Shown here piece after piece: positions 1 through 9,222 of a DNA stretch of 64,000 bases. Source of the stretch: Hymenobacter baengnokdamensis (GTDB lineage Bacteria > Bacteroidota > Bacteroidia > Cytophagales > Hymenobacteraceae); NCBI RefSeq assembly GCF_008728635.1, contig NZ_CP044285.1, positions 806,001 to 870,000 on the forward strand, in the 5' to 3' direction. Position 1 is the first letter of the stretch. Each line of letters begins with the position of its first letter. The position numbers and the translations under genes were made by a program. The notes beneath the pieces are model-generated. The model was not told the origin of the DNA. It worked only from the letters and a program-made list of their open reading frames with translations, and did not search any database.

Positions 1-25
1 ACGATTCATACGGCGCGAGCGAGCT

Positions 26-46
26 GCTTCGCAGGCTCAGCATGAC
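26..46. repeat. Arm of dispersed palindromic repeat (GCTTCGCAGGCTCAGCATGAC)
   Basis: These 21 bases match, with one mismatch, the reverse complement of the left arm of the hairpin repeat at 14748-14826. The other arm would lie outside the window. I read it as a member of a dispersed intergenic repeat family. Confidence 0.5.
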
Positions 47-59
47 GTTCCTTTTTTAA

Positions 60-190
60 TAGGACTTACGCAAAATCGTTTGTCCTTGCGAGCCTGCGAA
101 GCAATCACACCCGAACGACACCCGCACGACTCGTTCTGGGGCGATTGCCGCGCTGCGCTCGCAAGGACAAACGTTTTTGCGTAAGTCCTA
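60..190. repeat. MITE-like inverted repeat, 34-bp terminal arms
   Basis: Bases 60-93 and 157-190 are reverse complements with a single mismatch, starting TAGGACTTACGCAAAA. The interior continues as an imperfect hairpin with complementary segments (GCAATC/GATTGC). There is no ORF inside. The terminal motif resembles ends of small non-autonomous insertion elements; a REP-type hairpin is the alternative. It lies just downstream of the small lipoprotein gene and could also end its transcript. Confidence 0.6.
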
Positions 191-212
191 ATTTACTACT
201 TCCTAAACAGCT

Positions 213-611
213 TCATAGTTTTGTAGTATCTGCCGAAAGGTGGAAGTCTATTCTGACGGAATCCTTCTTGCTGATTCGCACATCTTTCACTACTATAGGT
301 TGATAACCTATAATCCTGACAGAAACATCGTATTTGCCAGGTGATACCCTGGCTGAATAATTTCCATCATTATCCGATTTCACACCTTGCTTACCTACTG
401 AGATATAAGCTAGGCCAATGGGACGGTAACTCCCATCCGGATATAACTCGTCAGTATGGCCCGAGATTATAGGATTACTCTTTGTATATTTTTTAGGGAA
501 TACCTTAATGATATACTTGCTGCTAGGAAGTCGCGCAGGAACTTTCATACAAGCTGTTGTCAGCATTAATAAAAGAAGAAAAGCGACGCTTACCTTTTTT
601 TTATAATCCAT
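213..611 (-). CDS. Small lipoprotein with carboxypeptidase-regulatory-like domain
   Basis: 132 aa. The N-terminus has lysines, a hydrophobic stretch and a lipobox (LTTAC, Cys about residue 21), so it should be a lipid-anchored envelope protein. Residues about 48-128 read as a small beta-sandwich of the CarboxypepD_reg-like/Cna-B type: ISGHTDE, GVKSDNDGNYSARVSPGKYDVSVR and IIGYQPIVV are the usual landmarks. It starts 36 bases after the stop of the lipoprotein with a peptidase-like domain (648-2132) on the same strand, so the two are probably cotranscribed. The DNA is AT-rich for this window. I infer an accessory surface protein; a protective or partner role for the upstream gene is only a hypothesis. 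Confidence 0.7.
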   Translation of the reverse strand: MDYKKKVSVAFLLLLMLTTACMKVPARLPSSKYIIKVFPKKYTKSNPIISGHTDELYPDGSYRPIGLAYISVGKQGVKSDNDGNYSARVSPGKYDVSVRIIGYQPIVVKDVRISKKDSVRIDFHLSADTTKL

Positions 612-647
612 TGTGGATTAATTTAAATAACAAAAATTTGCACTCTC

Positions 648-2132
648 TTAGCACCCAGGGTTTTTACCGGATTGAGTGGCACTGTTGCCATTACTATCTT
701 GTCCAGTTAATTCGATTACAATAGTATTTTGTATCCTTTGCTTATCAGCAGCCGGCAAATTTTTATACGCCTGGGTTCCCTCCAGTCCCGCCCAAGACAT
801 ATCCAAATAGAATTGACCAGGCAGATTATAACCTTTACTTTGCCCATACTGCATAAGAGCATCAGCAATATTAGCCACCCAAAAAGTCATTTCAACGTGA
901 TGAATATCTTGTATATCTTGATGCTGGACTTGATAAGCATCAACCATTGCACTATATTCTGCATTTGCAAGGTTACGGTCATTAGCGAAATAGGCTACCA
1001 AATAAGCATGGAACGATTCATGGAGCATTGTCCTTGCCATACTTAAGTCTGTAATATCAGGGAATTTTTGCAAATCGAAAGTAGTAATAACAGAATTGGT
1101 GCTGATGTCATATCCAGATGAGGTAAAAGCATTGCTGTTGGGAGCGAGATGACCATCTTTTACTGTCCAATTATAACCTGGGGTATTTCCGGCTAGTTTT
1201 TGCAAATTGGTAAGTAAGGGATTTCCTGTTAATCCTTTCAAATTATTCATTACCAATAGTTCACATGGCTTCAACTGTGCGGTATTGATAACGAGATTAT
1301 TTGTAGGCCCACTCGCGGGTCCTTGGGGCCCACTACCTGGGTCATTAGTGCTATTGCCCCCATTGCCAGGAGTACCGCCATAGTCACCAGGGCCGGTCGG
1401 TGAGCCAGTGTCGCCGTCATAGCCGCCATTATCATCGGATAGCCCGCAGCCAGCCGAAGAGCCTAAGTATTCTCCGCTGATAGCATTATAGTAAAAAATG
1501 CAACTATTGATGCGTTGAGTACTCGCTCTCTTCTGCTTAGGACTGCCGGCTGTAGGTTTAGCCGCATTGTTTTCTGCTCCTTGAAACCACAGCCGCACCT
1601 GGCCCGGCGCCAGCTGTCCAGCGTGAAACCGTCGGCCGGCCAGGTAGTGGTAGCTTGCCGAATAAAGCAGAAATATCCCCTCCGTTTGCGCCGGCGTGGC
1701 CAGGCTTTGCTGTTGGTAGCCCTGGTAGAGCCTAGCCAATAGCGCTGTGGTATCGAGTGGCGTGGCACCAGGCTGCAGTAATAGCTCAGCTATGTTTCCT
1801 TGTAAGGCCTGGCTGCTACCTTTCGTTACGAAGAGGTAGCGGGAACCCTGCCAGGGATTGCCAGTAAATACCCCTGGGTCGTAGGCCATCGGCACGAGCA
1901 GGACTTGGTTAGCATGCTGCCCTATGCTCACGGCGCGCTGCCAAAGCAGGCGGGTACTACTGGGGATGGCAGCTGGATAAGTGGCCTGATACCACTTTTG
2001 TGCGTCACCAACGCTGACAGGAGATATCTGAGGCGCTGCCATCGGCACAGGTTCGTGCCGCGAGCAGGCTTGCGCCAAGACAGCTAAAAGTACCAACCAA
2101 GCCTTTCGCAAGGGGTGAGTAGAAAAAATCAT
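648..2132 (-). CDS. Lipoprotein with C-terminal HExxH metallopeptidase-like domain
   Basis: 494 aa from the ATG at 2132; a TTG 39 bases upstream is less likely. A signal peptide ends in a lipobox (LAQAC). The order is: an N-terminal domain (about residues 30-200), a Gly/Pro/Asn/Ser-rich linker (about 225-285), and a C-terminal domain with HESFH at about 371-375, an HExxH zinc-peptidase signature. Possible third ligands follow in NAEYSA or HHVEM. The peptidase half is AT-rich (901-960 has 20 G+C of 60) while the N-terminal half is not (1621-1680 has 34 of 60), which suggests a composite gene. The family is not recognised by name. The following small lipoprotein is probably in the same transcript. 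Confidence 0.7.
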   Translation of the reverse strand: MIFSTHPLRKAWLVLLAVLAQACSRHEPVPMAAPQISPVSVGDAQKWYQATYPAAIPSSTRLLWQRAVSIGQHANQVLLVPMAYDPGVFTGNPWQGSRYLFVTKGSSQALQGNIAELLLQPGATPLDTTALLARLYQGYQQQSLATPAQTEGIFLLYSASYHYLAGRRFHAGQLAPGQVRLWFQGAENNAAKPTAGSPKQKRASTQRINSCIFYYNAISGEYLGSSAGCGLSDDNGGYDGDTGSPTGPGDYGGTPGNGGNSTNDPGSGPQGPASGPTNNLVINTAQLKPCELLVMNNLKGLTGNPLLTNLQKLAGNTPGYNWTVKDGHLAPNSNAFTSSGYDISTNSVITTFDLQKFPDITDLSMARTMLHESFHAYLVAYFANDRNLANAEYSAMVDAYQVQHQDIQDIHHVEMTFWVANIADALMQYGQSKGYNLPGQFYLDMSWAGLEGTQAYKNLPAADKQRIQNTIVIELTGQDSNGNSATQSGKNPGC

Positions 2133-2233
2133 ACGCGTTCTATATTTTAGAAACAGACTCTTGTTTAGCAAATATAAAATACAATCTGCAAATTATATTA
2201 AACATTTTTTTAATTTTGCAGCACATTCGTCGC

Positions 2234-2956
2234 TTACGCATTGCAGACATCGTTATTATAAATTATTACCTGCCAGCGAAAGGCCCAGCACCAGCGCAAC
2301 TCATACCGCGTAATGCCGGCCTCGGCCAGCAGCCGCTGCCAGTCGGCCCGCGAAAAGGCGCGAGCCACCGAGAGCGGCGCGTCATTTTGCACCAGGCGCG
2401 AGCCGCCCAGCAGCCTAGTGAGGTACTTGATGCTGTAGTAGGCCAGCGGGTGGCGGTGCAAATCGTTGATAACAACGGCCAGGCCGGCCTGCTGCTGCCA
2501 GCTGCGCAGCAACCCTATCAGCTCGGCATCGGTGAAATGGTGACAGAACAGGCTGGCCGTGAGAATATCATACTCCTGCGCGGTGAATTGGGGCGATAAT
2601 ATATCGAAATTACTATACAATATCTCGGGGTAGATGGCGCTCTTTTGCGTAGCGTATCCGAGCATAAACTCGTTGGCATCGACGCCCGTAAGCTCGACGG
2701 GCACCTGCCGGCGGCGGGCCCAGCGGGCTATGTGGCGCAGGGTATCGCCGCCGCCGCTGCCCAGGTCGGCCAGGCGCAGGGGGCGGCCGGCGGGGAAGCA
2801 CGGACGCAGCCGCGCCAGCGCCCCCAGCACCGGCTGGTAGCCGCCCAGCCAGGTATTGATAGTTTCCAGCTCGTCGAGGTTTTGCCGCAGCTCTTCGGTA
2901 GCCAGGGTCAGGTCATCCATCAGCTCGGGAGCGGTGGAGCGGGCGGTCAGGTTCAT
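2234..2956 (-). CDS. Class I SAM-dependent methyltransferase
   Basis: 240 aa from the ATG at 2956; an upstream GTG at 2989 is possible. A Rossmann-type motif I (LADLGSGGGDTLRHIA, about residues 68-83) is followed by the acidic motif II ending strand 2 (ELTGVDAN). This is the UbiE/methyltransferase-11/25 fold. The substrate cannot be told. Relatives of this type in Bacteroidota often sit beside a type III polyketide synthase, but none is present here; the gene stands alone between the peptidase-like lipoprotein and the NHL-protein gene. Cytoplasmic, no signal peptide. Confidence 0.8.
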   Translation of the reverse strand: MNLTARSTAPELMDDLTLATEELRQNLDELETINTWLGGYQPVLGALARLRPCFPAGRPLRLADLGSGGGDTLRHIARWARRRQVPVELTGVDANEFMLGYATQKSAIYPEILYSNFDILSPQFTAQEYDILTASLFCHHFTDAELIGLLRSWQQQAGLAVVINDLHRHPLAYYSIKYLTRLLGGSRLVQNDAPLSVARAFSRADWQRLLAEAGITRYELRWCWAFRWQVIIYNNDVCNA

Positions 2957-3038
2957 AAAAAATGTGGCATGAAACGCAGGAGGTTTCACCTTATTGTACT
3001 AAAGTGATAAATAATAGCAAATTGAATGGAACGTTCAG

Positions 3039-3046
3039 TATCTTTG
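3039..3046 (+). promoter_or_regulatory. -7 box TATCTTTG, NHL protein
   Basis: Exact match to the Bacteroidota TAnnTTTG -7 element, 30 bases before the ATG at 3077. No clear TTG -33 element at the usual spacing. Confidence 0.4.
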
Positions 3047-3076
3047 GAGTGGTTACTTGCTCATCCTTTCCTGACT

Positions 3077-3976
3077 ATGAAGACGTCTTTACTCATGAGT
3101 GCCCTACTGGCAGCGGGCCTGACCGCCGGCCGGCCAGCGGCACCGCCATCGTTCAGTTACCCCGACGGGGTAGCTGTCGATGCGGCGGGCAATGTGTACG
3201 TAGTCGATACCGACAACGGCGCCGTGCAAAAGGTAAGCCCGACCGGGGAAGTATCGCTCGTAGTCAATACCGACCTTTCTTACCCGACCGGCGTGGCCGT
3301 TAGCGCCACGGGTCTGGTGTACGTGGCCGATGCCGGCAGCCACAGCATTAAGCAGGTAAGCGCAGCCGGTAAGGTAACGACGCTGGTCCAGAGCCATAGC
3401 CTGGTGTATCCGGCCGCCGTGGCCGTCGATGCCGAAGGCAATGTGTACGTGGCCGACACCGGGGCAGGGCCTAATACCGGCTCGGTGCAAAAAATAACCC
3501 CGCGCGGGGGAATCAGCACGCTGGCCAGCGGCCTCAACAAGCCGGCCGGCATTGCCGTGAGCGCGCACGGCACCGTATACGTGGCCGACACCGACAATAA
3601 TACTATTCGGGAAATCAGTCTTACCGGCCAGGTTCATCTGCTGGCCGATGACTTTAACCACCCGCGTGGCCTGGCGGTAGAAGCCGATGGCGGGGTACTG
3701 GTAGCCGACACCTACAGCAACTGCATCCGGCGGGTGAGCCCGACCGGCGAGGTGACGCTGCTGGCCGAAGGCTTTAAGTTTCCGGCGGGCGTGGCGACTG
3801 ATGGGACGGGGGCCGTATATGTGACGGATACCGGCAGTGGCACGCTGCGCAAAATCAGCCCAACCGGGCAGGTATCTACGCTGGCGAACACTCCAACGGC
3901 CACCAACTCGGCCGACACGGCGGTTATCGACTCGGTTAGAAATTCCAAGGTTATCGGCTCGGCCGCCAAGCAATAA
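3077..3976 (+). CDS. Secreted NHL-repeat six-bladed propeller protein
   Basis: 299 aa from the ATG at 3077, chosen because it begins a good signal peptide (MKTSLLMSALLAAGLTAG); upstream codons in the frame give no signal sequence. Six consecutive repeats of about 40 residues follow, each with the NHL pattern [YKHF]P.G[VIL]AV...G.VYV.D....I..[IV]S..G.[VI]..L, which makes a complete six-bladed beta-propeller. The last 25 residues after blade six are Thr/Ser-rich. Such proteins bind protein or polysaccharide partners or act as lyases; no catalytic residue can be assigned. It is convergent with the gene at 3985, with only 8 bases between the stops. Confidence 0.85.
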   Translation: MKTSLLMSALLAAGLTAGRPAAPPSFSYPDGVAVDAAGNVYVVDTDNGAVQKVSPTGEVSLVVNTDLSYPTGVAVSATGLVYVADAGSHSIKQVSAAGKVTTLVQSHSLVYPAAVAVDAEGNVYVADTGAGPNTGSVQKITPRGGISTLASGLNKPAGIAVSAHGTVYVADTDNNTIREISLTGQVHLLADDFNHPRGLAVEADGGVLVADTYSNCIRRVSPTGEVTLLAEGFKFPAGVATDGTGAVYVTDTGSGTLRKISPTGQVSTLANTPTATNSADTAVIDSVRNSKVIGSAAKQ

Positions 3977-3984
3977 CATCGGCT

Positions 3985-5214
3985 TTACGCTACGTAGTCG
4001 CGCAGGTAAGCGAAGCGCGGGCACAGCTGCCCGGCCGCGGCAATAGTGGCGCGGGCCAGCACGCCGGCCGGGTCGCCGTTCATAAGTGGCGGCAGCGCCT
4101 GGTCGAGCAGCTGGCGGCTGAAATCGCGGCTGGCATTGCGCGGCAGCTCGCAGGGCAGGTTATCGACGGCCATCAGGGTGATGTTTTCGGCGCGTGAATA
4201 CGGCGGTTCCAGAGCCCCGGTGCTGGGGTTGCAGTCGAAAGCCGGCTCTTCGATAGTGCTGCTGCGCTTGGTGAGCGGAATAGAGCCGTTGACATCACAG
4301 GTTACGTCGGCAATAGTGTTCAGCTTAAAATCCGGCTGCCGGGTATCGGACTCCGAAAACAAGCGCGGCGCGGCCGGATGCCAGTACGCGCAGGCAATGA
4401 GCAGGTCGGTAACCGGGATGAACTTCGCAAACGCCGATTCGTAGGCTGCGGGCTCGTGGTGAAAGTTGGCCGTGTCCCACACCCGGCCGTCGCGGCGGCG
4501 GTTGTAGTCGGAGCTGCCCAGCTGGGTATACACCGGCTCGCTAAAATTGAGGTACAGGTAGTCGTACACGCTCACGCGCCGGATGCCCATGCGGCCCAGC
4601 ACCTCCACCGCGCCCCGCCCCACGCGGCCCGTGCCGGTTACGGCAATCTTGATGGGCGGCAGGTGTTTTACCTTAAAAAACTCCTCCTGCATATCCTCCA
4701 TATCAACGCATTGCCAGGCCGGCTTAAGCTGATATAGCCCGTGCTTGCGGCCGTAGGTAAGCAGGCCATTATACGCGCCCACAATGCCCGCCCAGTGCCC
4801 GAAAGCCACTACGCGCTCGCCGGCTGCGTTAGTTAGCAGCTCATAATCAATCAGGGTAATATGCTTGTTGAGAACAGCTTGCAGCAGCTCGCGGTTGCGG
4901 GGCTGCTTTTTGATAGTGTGCGAAAAGAAGAGGTAGGCTTTATTGGCAATCAGCTCCGATACGGGCACCTCTTTTACACCGAGCAATACCTCGCAGCCTG
5001 CCATATCCTCGCTGACCTCGATGCCCAGGTCGCGATACTCCTGGTCGGCGAAGGCGCGGTGCGGGCTGGGCTGCACCCGCACCCGCAGTCCGGGGTAGGT
5101 GTCTTGCAGCTCCACGCATTTTTTAGGGGTGAGCGCCACGCGGCGGTCGGGCGGCGTGCGGCCTTCGCGCAGCAGGCCAAGCAGGGTGGGAAAAGGCATA
5201 ACATGGTTTGTCAT
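3985..5214 (-). CDS. Saccharopine dehydrogenase / alanine dehydrogenase-type NAD(P) oxidoreductase
   Basis: 409 aa from the ATG at 5214 (MTNHVMPF); a second ATG lies 15 bases downstream and a TTG upstream. The N-terminal half has the AlaDh/PNT landmarks: R.P.DRRVALTP near residue 20, the ligand loop LGVKEVP, and AFGHWAGIVGAYNGL. A dinucleotide-binding loop VTGTGRVGRGAVEVL is near residue 200. The overall look is closest to yeast LYS1-type saccharopine dehydrogenase (L-lysine forming), used in lysine metabolism. The exact substrate remains open because alanine dehydrogenases and transhydrogenases share the fold. It is divergent from gcvP over a 125-base gap. Confidence 0.75.
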   Translation of the reverse strand: MTNHVMPFPTLLGLLREGRTPPDRRVALTPKKCVELQDTYPGLRVRVQPSPHRAFADQEYRDLGIEVSEDMAGCEVLLGVKEVPVSELIANKAYLFFSHTIKKQPRNRELLQAVLNKHITLIDYELLTNAAGERVVAFGHWAGIVGAYNGLLTYGRKHGLYQLKPAWQCVDMEDMQEEFFKVKHLPPIKIAVTGTGRVGRGAVEVLGRMGIRRVSVYDYLYLNFSEPVYTQLGSSDYNRRRDGRVWDTANFHHEPAAYESAFAKFIPVTDLLIACAYWHPAAPRLFSESDTRQPDFKLNTIADVTCDVNGSIPLTKRSSTIEEPAFDCNPSTGALEPPYSRAENITLMAVDNLPCELPRNASRDFSRQLLDQALPPLMNGDPAGVLARATIAAAGQLCPRFAYLRDYVA

Positions 5215-5286
5215 TTGCAAGCGCAGCAATGACAGAATAGGTAGGTTTGGCTCAAAAGTACGCTCCCACCCCGACCAAACCGGGCT

Positions 5287-5294
5287 TACCTTTG
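5287..5294 (+). promoter_or_regulatory. -7 box TACCTTTG, gcvP
   Basis: Exact TAnnTTTG element in the gap between the two divergent genes, 45 bases before the gcvP ATG. No glycine-riboswitch-like structure fits in the remaining space. Confidence 0.4.
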
Positions 5295-5339
5295 TTAAGG
5301 AAAAAGTCGCATTCTTCTCCCCTCCCCCAGCCCACGTTT

Positions 5340-8264
5340 ATGTCGTTTAGATTCAAGCCCGCCGACGTGTTTGAAACCCGCCACAACGCGCCCAGCCAAG
5401 CCGACCAGCAAGCCATGCTGCAAGCCGTTGGGGCCGAGTCAGTGGCCCAGCTCATCGCCGAAACGGTGCCGCCTGCCATTCGCCTCTCGAAAGGCCTGGC
5501 TCTGCCTCCGGCCCTGACCGAGCGCCAGTTTCTGAAGCGCTTCAAGCAGATTGCCGGCCAAAACAAGGTGTTCAAGAGCTATATCGGCCTGGGCTACCAC
5601 GACACCACGCTGCCGCCGGTTATTCAGCGCAATATTCTGGAAAACCCGGGCTGGTACACGGCTTACACCCCCTACCAGGCCGAGATTGCCCAGGGCCGCC
5701 TCGAAGCGCTCATCAATTATCAGACCCTGATAATCAACCTCACCGGCCTGCCCATTGCTAACGCCAGCCTGCTCGACGAGGCCACGGCCGCCGCCGAGGC
5801 GCTGCACATGCTGCACTCGCAAACCAGAAAGAAGAATGCCAGCAAGTTTTTCGTGTCGGAGCAGGTGCTGCCCCAGACCATCGACGTGCTGCGCACCCGC
5901 GCCACCCCGCTGGGCATTGAGCTGGTAGTGGGCGACCACCGCACCGCCGACCTGAGCGACGAGGCGCTGTTTGGCGCCATCGTGCAGTATCCGGGGGCCA
6001 ACGGGACGATTTTCGACTACCAGGAATTTATCGACACGGCGCACCAGCACGACCTGTTTGTGGTGATGGCCGCCGATTTGCTGGCCCTGACGCTCCTCAC
6101 CTCGCCCGGCGAGCTGGGGGCCGATGTGTGCGTGGGCTCGTCGCAGCGCTTTGGCGTGCCCATGGGCTTTGGCGGTCCGCACGCGGGCTTCTTTTCGTGC
6201 AAAGACCAGTTTAAGCGCGTCATTCCGGGCCGTATTATCGGCCAGAGCGTGGATGCGGCCGGCAACAAAGCCTACCGCATGGCGCTGCAAACCCGCGAGC
6301 AGCACATCCGGCGCGAAAAAGCGACGAGTAACATCTGCACCGCGCAGGTGCTGCTGAGCGTGCTGGCCGGCATGTTTGCCGTGTACCACGGGCCGAAGGG
6401 CATCCGGCAGTTTGCCGTAAACACCCACCTCTTCACCCAGATTCTCGAAGCCGAGCTAAAAGGCCTGGGCGTAGAGCAGCTGAATGCCAACTACTTCGAC
6501 ACGCTGAGCCTGCGCCTCGAAAGCCACGAGCTGCAGCAAGCCCTGAAGACGGAGGCCGAGGCCGCCGGCCTCAACTTCCGCTACTACGAAGACACGCTGG
6601 TCGGCATCAGCCTGCACCAGAACGTGGAGTTTGACGACGTGCGCGACATCGTGGATGTATTTGCCAAAGTGCTCGGCAAAGAAGTAGCAACCTCCACCGC
6701 GCCCACCGTTGAAGCCGAGCTGACGCTGAGCTGGCCTACCAGCCTTCAGCGTACCAGCGAGTACCTGACGCACCCCGTCTTTAACTCGCACCACGCCGAG
6801 CATGAGATGCTGCGCTACATGAAGCACCTCGAAAACAAGGACCTGAGCCTCGCGCACAGCATGATTCCGCTGGGCTCGTGCACCATGAAGCTCAACGCCA
6901 CGGCCGAGATGATACCCGTGACCTGGCCCGAAATCGGCCAGCTACATCCCTTTGCGCCGGCCGACCAGACCCTGGGCTACCAGCAGATTATCAAAGACCT
7001 GCAAGCCTGGCTGTGCGAGGTAACCGGCTTTGCGGCCGTTAGCCTCCAGCCCAACTCGGGGGCGCAGGGCGAATATGCCGGCCTGCTGGCCATCCGGGGC
7101 TACCACGAAGGCCGGGGCGATACGCACCGCACGGTGGCGCTCATTCCGGCTTCGGCCCACGGCACCAATCCGGCTTCGGCCGTTATGGCCGGCATGCAGG
7201 TAATAGTGGTGAAAAGCACCGAAGACGGCAACATCGACGTGGCCGACCTGCGCGCCAAGGCCGAGCAGTACGCCGACCGCCTCTCGTGCCTCATGGTGAC
7301 GTACCCGAGCACGCACGGCGTGTATGAGGAAACGATTATCGAAATCTGCGCGCTCATTCACCAGCACGGCGGCCGCGTGTACATGGACGGTGCCAACATG
7401 AATGCCCAGGTGGGCCTCACCTCGCCCGCCGCCATCGGGGCCGATGTATGCCACCTGAATCTGCACAAAACGTTCTGCATTCCGCACGGCGGCGGCGGCC
7501 CCGGCGTGGGTCCCATCGGCGTGGTGGCCGACCTCATTCCCTACCTGCCCGGCCACGCCGTAGTGCCGGTGGAGGGCCGCAACCACGGGGCCGTATCGGC
7601 CGCGCCCTACGGCTCGGCCAGTATATTGCCAATTTCCTATGCTTACATCTCGATGATGGGCGGCGATGGCATTACGCGGGCTACCGAGCTGGCTATTCTG
7701 AACGCCAACTACATTAAGGCCCGCCTGGAGGAGCACTACCCGGTGCTGTACACCGGCCACCAGGGCCGCTGCGCCCACGAGATGATTCTGGACTGCCGCC
7801 ACTTCAAGAAGGCGGGTATCGAGGTCGAAGACATTGCCAAGCGCCTGATGGACTACGGTTTCCACGCGCCCACGGTGAGCTTCCCGGTAGCCGGCACGCT
7901 CATGGTAGAGCCCACGGAGAGCGAGAGCAAGCAGGAGCTGGACCGCTTTTGCGAGGCCATGATTTCGATTCGCAAGGAAATTGCCGAAGTCGAGGCCGGC
8001 CGCGCCGACCAGAAGGAAAACGTGCTCAAGCACGCCCCCCACACGGCCGCCGTGGTGCTCACCGAGGCCTGGACGCGCCCCTACACCCGCGAGCAGGCCG
8101 TGTACCCGCTGCCCTACGTGCGCCTGGCCAAGTTCTGGCCCAGCGTGAGCCGCATCGACTCGGCCTACGGCGACCGCAACCTCATTTGCAGCTGCACGCC
8201 CATGGAAGAATACGCCGACGAAGCCGAGCAGCTGGTAGCTACCGACAAAGGCCCATCGTACTAA
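5340..8264 (+). CDS. gcvP: Glycine dehydrogenase (aminomethyl-transferring), P protein
   Basis: 974 aa, the normal length of the single-chain P protein. It decarboxylates glycine with PLP and passes the aminomethyl group to lipoylated GcvH. The start is the ATG at 5340 ([15 protein letters not shown]); the frame is open further upstream but lacks family similarity. The N-terminal half carries YIGLGYHDT and the Glu-rich LINYQTLI region. The C-terminal half carries the PLP lysine in [16 protein letters not shown] (Lys at about 710). gcvT and gcvH are not in the window. lipA at 9.2 kb supplies the lipoyl cofactor that GcvH needs. A strong hairpin at 8270-8347 follows the stop. Confidence 0.97.
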   Translation: MSFRFKPADVFETRHNAPSQADQQAMLQAVGAESVAQLIAETVPPAIRLSKGLALPPALTERQFLKRFKQIAGQNKVFKSYIGLGYHDTTLPPVIQRNILENPGWYTAYTPYQAEIAQGRLEALINYQTLIINLTGLPIANASLLDEATAAAEALHMLHSQTRKKNASKFFVSEQVLPQTIDVLRTRATPLGIELVVGDHRTADLSDEALFGAIVQYPGANGTIFDYQEFIDTAHQHDLFVVMAADLLALTLLTSPGELGADVCVGSSQRFGVPMGFGGPHAGFFSCKDQFKRVIPGRIIGQSVDAAGNKAYRMALQTREQHIRREKATSNICTAQVLLSVLAGMFAVYHGPKGIRQFAVNTHLFTQILEAELKGLGVEQLNANYFDTLSLRLESHELQQALKTEAEAAGLNFRYYEDTLVGISLHQNVEFDDVRDIVDVFAKVLGKEVATSTAPTVEAELTLSWPTSLQRTSEYLTHPVFNSHHAEHEMLRYMKHLENKDLSLAHSMIPLGSCTMKLNATAEMIPVTWPEIGQLHPFAPADQTLGYQQIIKDLQAWLCEVTGFAAVSLQPNSGAQGEYAGLLAIRGYHEGRGDTHRTVALIPASAHGTNPASAVMAGMQVIVVKSTEDGNIDVADLRAKAEQYADRLSCLMVTYPSTHGVYEETIIEICALIHQHGGRVYMDGANMNAQVGLTSPAAIGADVCHLNLHKTFCIPHGGGGPGVGPIGVVADLIPYLPGHAVVPVEGRNHGAVSAAPYGSASILPISYAYISMMGGDGITRATELAILNANYIKARLEEHYPVLYTGHQGRCAHEMILDCRHFKKAGIEVEDIAKRLMDYGFHAPTVSFPVAGTLMVEPTESESKQELDRFCEAMISIRKEIAEVEAGRADQKENVLKHAPHTAAVVLTEAWTRPYTREQAVYPLPYVRLAKFWPSVSRIDSAYGDRNLICSCTPMEEYADEAEQLVATDKGPSY

Positions 8265-8269
8265 GCGCC

Positions 8270-8347
8270 GTAGCGTGGACTCTGCGAGTCCGCGCGTGGG
8301 AACGTTGTTTAATATTACCACGCGCGGACTCGCAGAGTCCAGGCTAC
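8270..8347. repeat. Palindromic repeat, 30-bp arms
   Basis: Arms 8270-8299 and 8318-8347 are reverse complements with one mismatch around an 18-base AT-rich loop. The stem holds GGACTCTGCGAGTCCGCGCG, itself partly self-complementary. It lies 5 bases after the gcvP stop and probably also slows or ends its transcript. There is no T-tract, so I call it a repeat rather than an intrinsic terminator. Confidence 0.6.
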
Positions 8348-8353
8348 CCAAAA

Positions 8354-8396
8354 AAACGCCCGGCTGAGCACGCGAAAGCGACTCGGCCGGGCGTTT
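8354..8396 (+). terminator. Rho-independent terminator-like hairpin after gcvP
   Basis: Stem AAACGCCCGGCTGAG (8354-8368) pairs with 8382-8396 with one G-U type mismatch. The downstream T-run is short (TTT), so it may be a weak or bidirectional terminator. Confidence 0.5.
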
Positions 8397-8521
8397 GGCG
8401 TGTTGGGCGATTAGCTAACGCAGGTAGTCGGCTTGCCTACTTTTTTTGGAACATTGCCCCGCTCGCCCGCGTTAGCCTGATACTCCCACGCAAGGGTTTT
8501 ATTTCTCTATTTTTTAGCATT

Positions 8522-9142
8522 ATGAACCGCATCACTCGTTTTCTGGCCCGGCCGACTGCACTTGCGGCAACGGGCCTGGCGCTGGCCCTCGCACTGGGCT
8601 CCTGCGCTACTACCGCCAACGTGGGCGTGTCGAGCGACTTCGACCACGCTGTCAACTTCCGTAACTACCACACCTGGGCCTGGTACCCCAAGCAAACCAA
8701 CGATACCGAAGGCGGCCCGGCCAAAGGCTACGAGTCGTTTACCGACCAGCGCATCCGCGATGCGGTGAGCAAAGACCTCACGGCCAAGGGCCTGACCGAA
8801 ACAACGAGCAACCCCGATGTGTACGTAGCCTACAGCGTGCGCGTCGAGAACAAGCAGCAGGTATCGGGCTATCCGTATGGTGGCTACGGCTACCCCTACT
8901 ACGGCTATGGTTACGGCGGCTTTGGCGGCTACCCCTACGGTGGGGGCGCCTATAACTACAAGGCCGGCACGGTCATCATCGACATCGTGGATGCCCGCCG
9001 CAAAGAGCTGGCGTGGCGCGGCACGGGCCAGGCCCAGCTCAACCAGAACAGCATCTCGGAGGAGGAAACCTACCGCATCGTCAACAGCGTGCTGAGCAAC
9101 TATCCGCCCACCGATGTGCGCCGCCCGGCGGCCGTTCGCTAA
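8522..9142 (+). CDS. DUF4136 domain lipoprotein
   Basis: 206 aa from the ATG at 8522. Signal peptide with lipobox LGSCAT (Cys about 27), then the DUF4136 signature: VSSDFD near the start, F.NYHTWAWYP, DQRIRDAVSKDLTAKGLTET, PDVYVAYSV and a C-terminal RKELAWRGTGQA. An insert of about 40 residues rich in Gly and Tyr (about 117-150) interrupts the domain. The role of the family is unknown; it is an outer-membrane or periplasmic lipoprotein. It is a single gene with a perfect terminator behind it. Confidence 0.85.
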   Translation: MNRITRFLARPTALAATGLALALALGSCATTANVGVSSDFDHAVNFRNYHTWAWYPKQTNDTEGGPAKGYESFTDQRIRDAVSKDLTAKGLTETTSNPDVYVAYSVRVENKQQVSGYPYGGYGYPYYGYGYGGFGGYPYGGGAYNYKAGTVIIDIVDARRKELAWRGTGQAQLNQNSISEEETYRIVNSVLSNYPPTDVRRPAAVR

Positions 9143-9145
9143 GCA

Positions 9146-9213
9146 GTCAACCTGGCAAAAGCAAAGAAAGCCCCGTCGAATGACGGGGCTTTCTTTGCTT
9201 TTGCCAGGTTGAC
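9146..9213. terminator. Bidirectional terminator, perfect 32-bp stem
   Basis: Arms 9146-9177 and 9182-9213 are perfectly complementary with a GAAT loop. The core AAAGAAAGCCCCGTC...GACGGGGCTTTCTTT has T-rich flanks on both strands, so it serves the convergent genes DUF4136 (+) and lipA (-). The stem is unusually long. Confidence 0.85.
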
Positions 9214-9222
9214 TACGGCCCG

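Noticed and set aside
5247..5339. Upstream extension of the gcvP frame
   Set aside because: Lacks family similarity and contains the likely promoter box; the ATG at 5340 matches the GcvP N-terminus.
5215..5339. Glycine riboswitch upstream of gcvP
   Set aside because: The gap is only about 125 bases and shows no tandem aptamer-like pairing.
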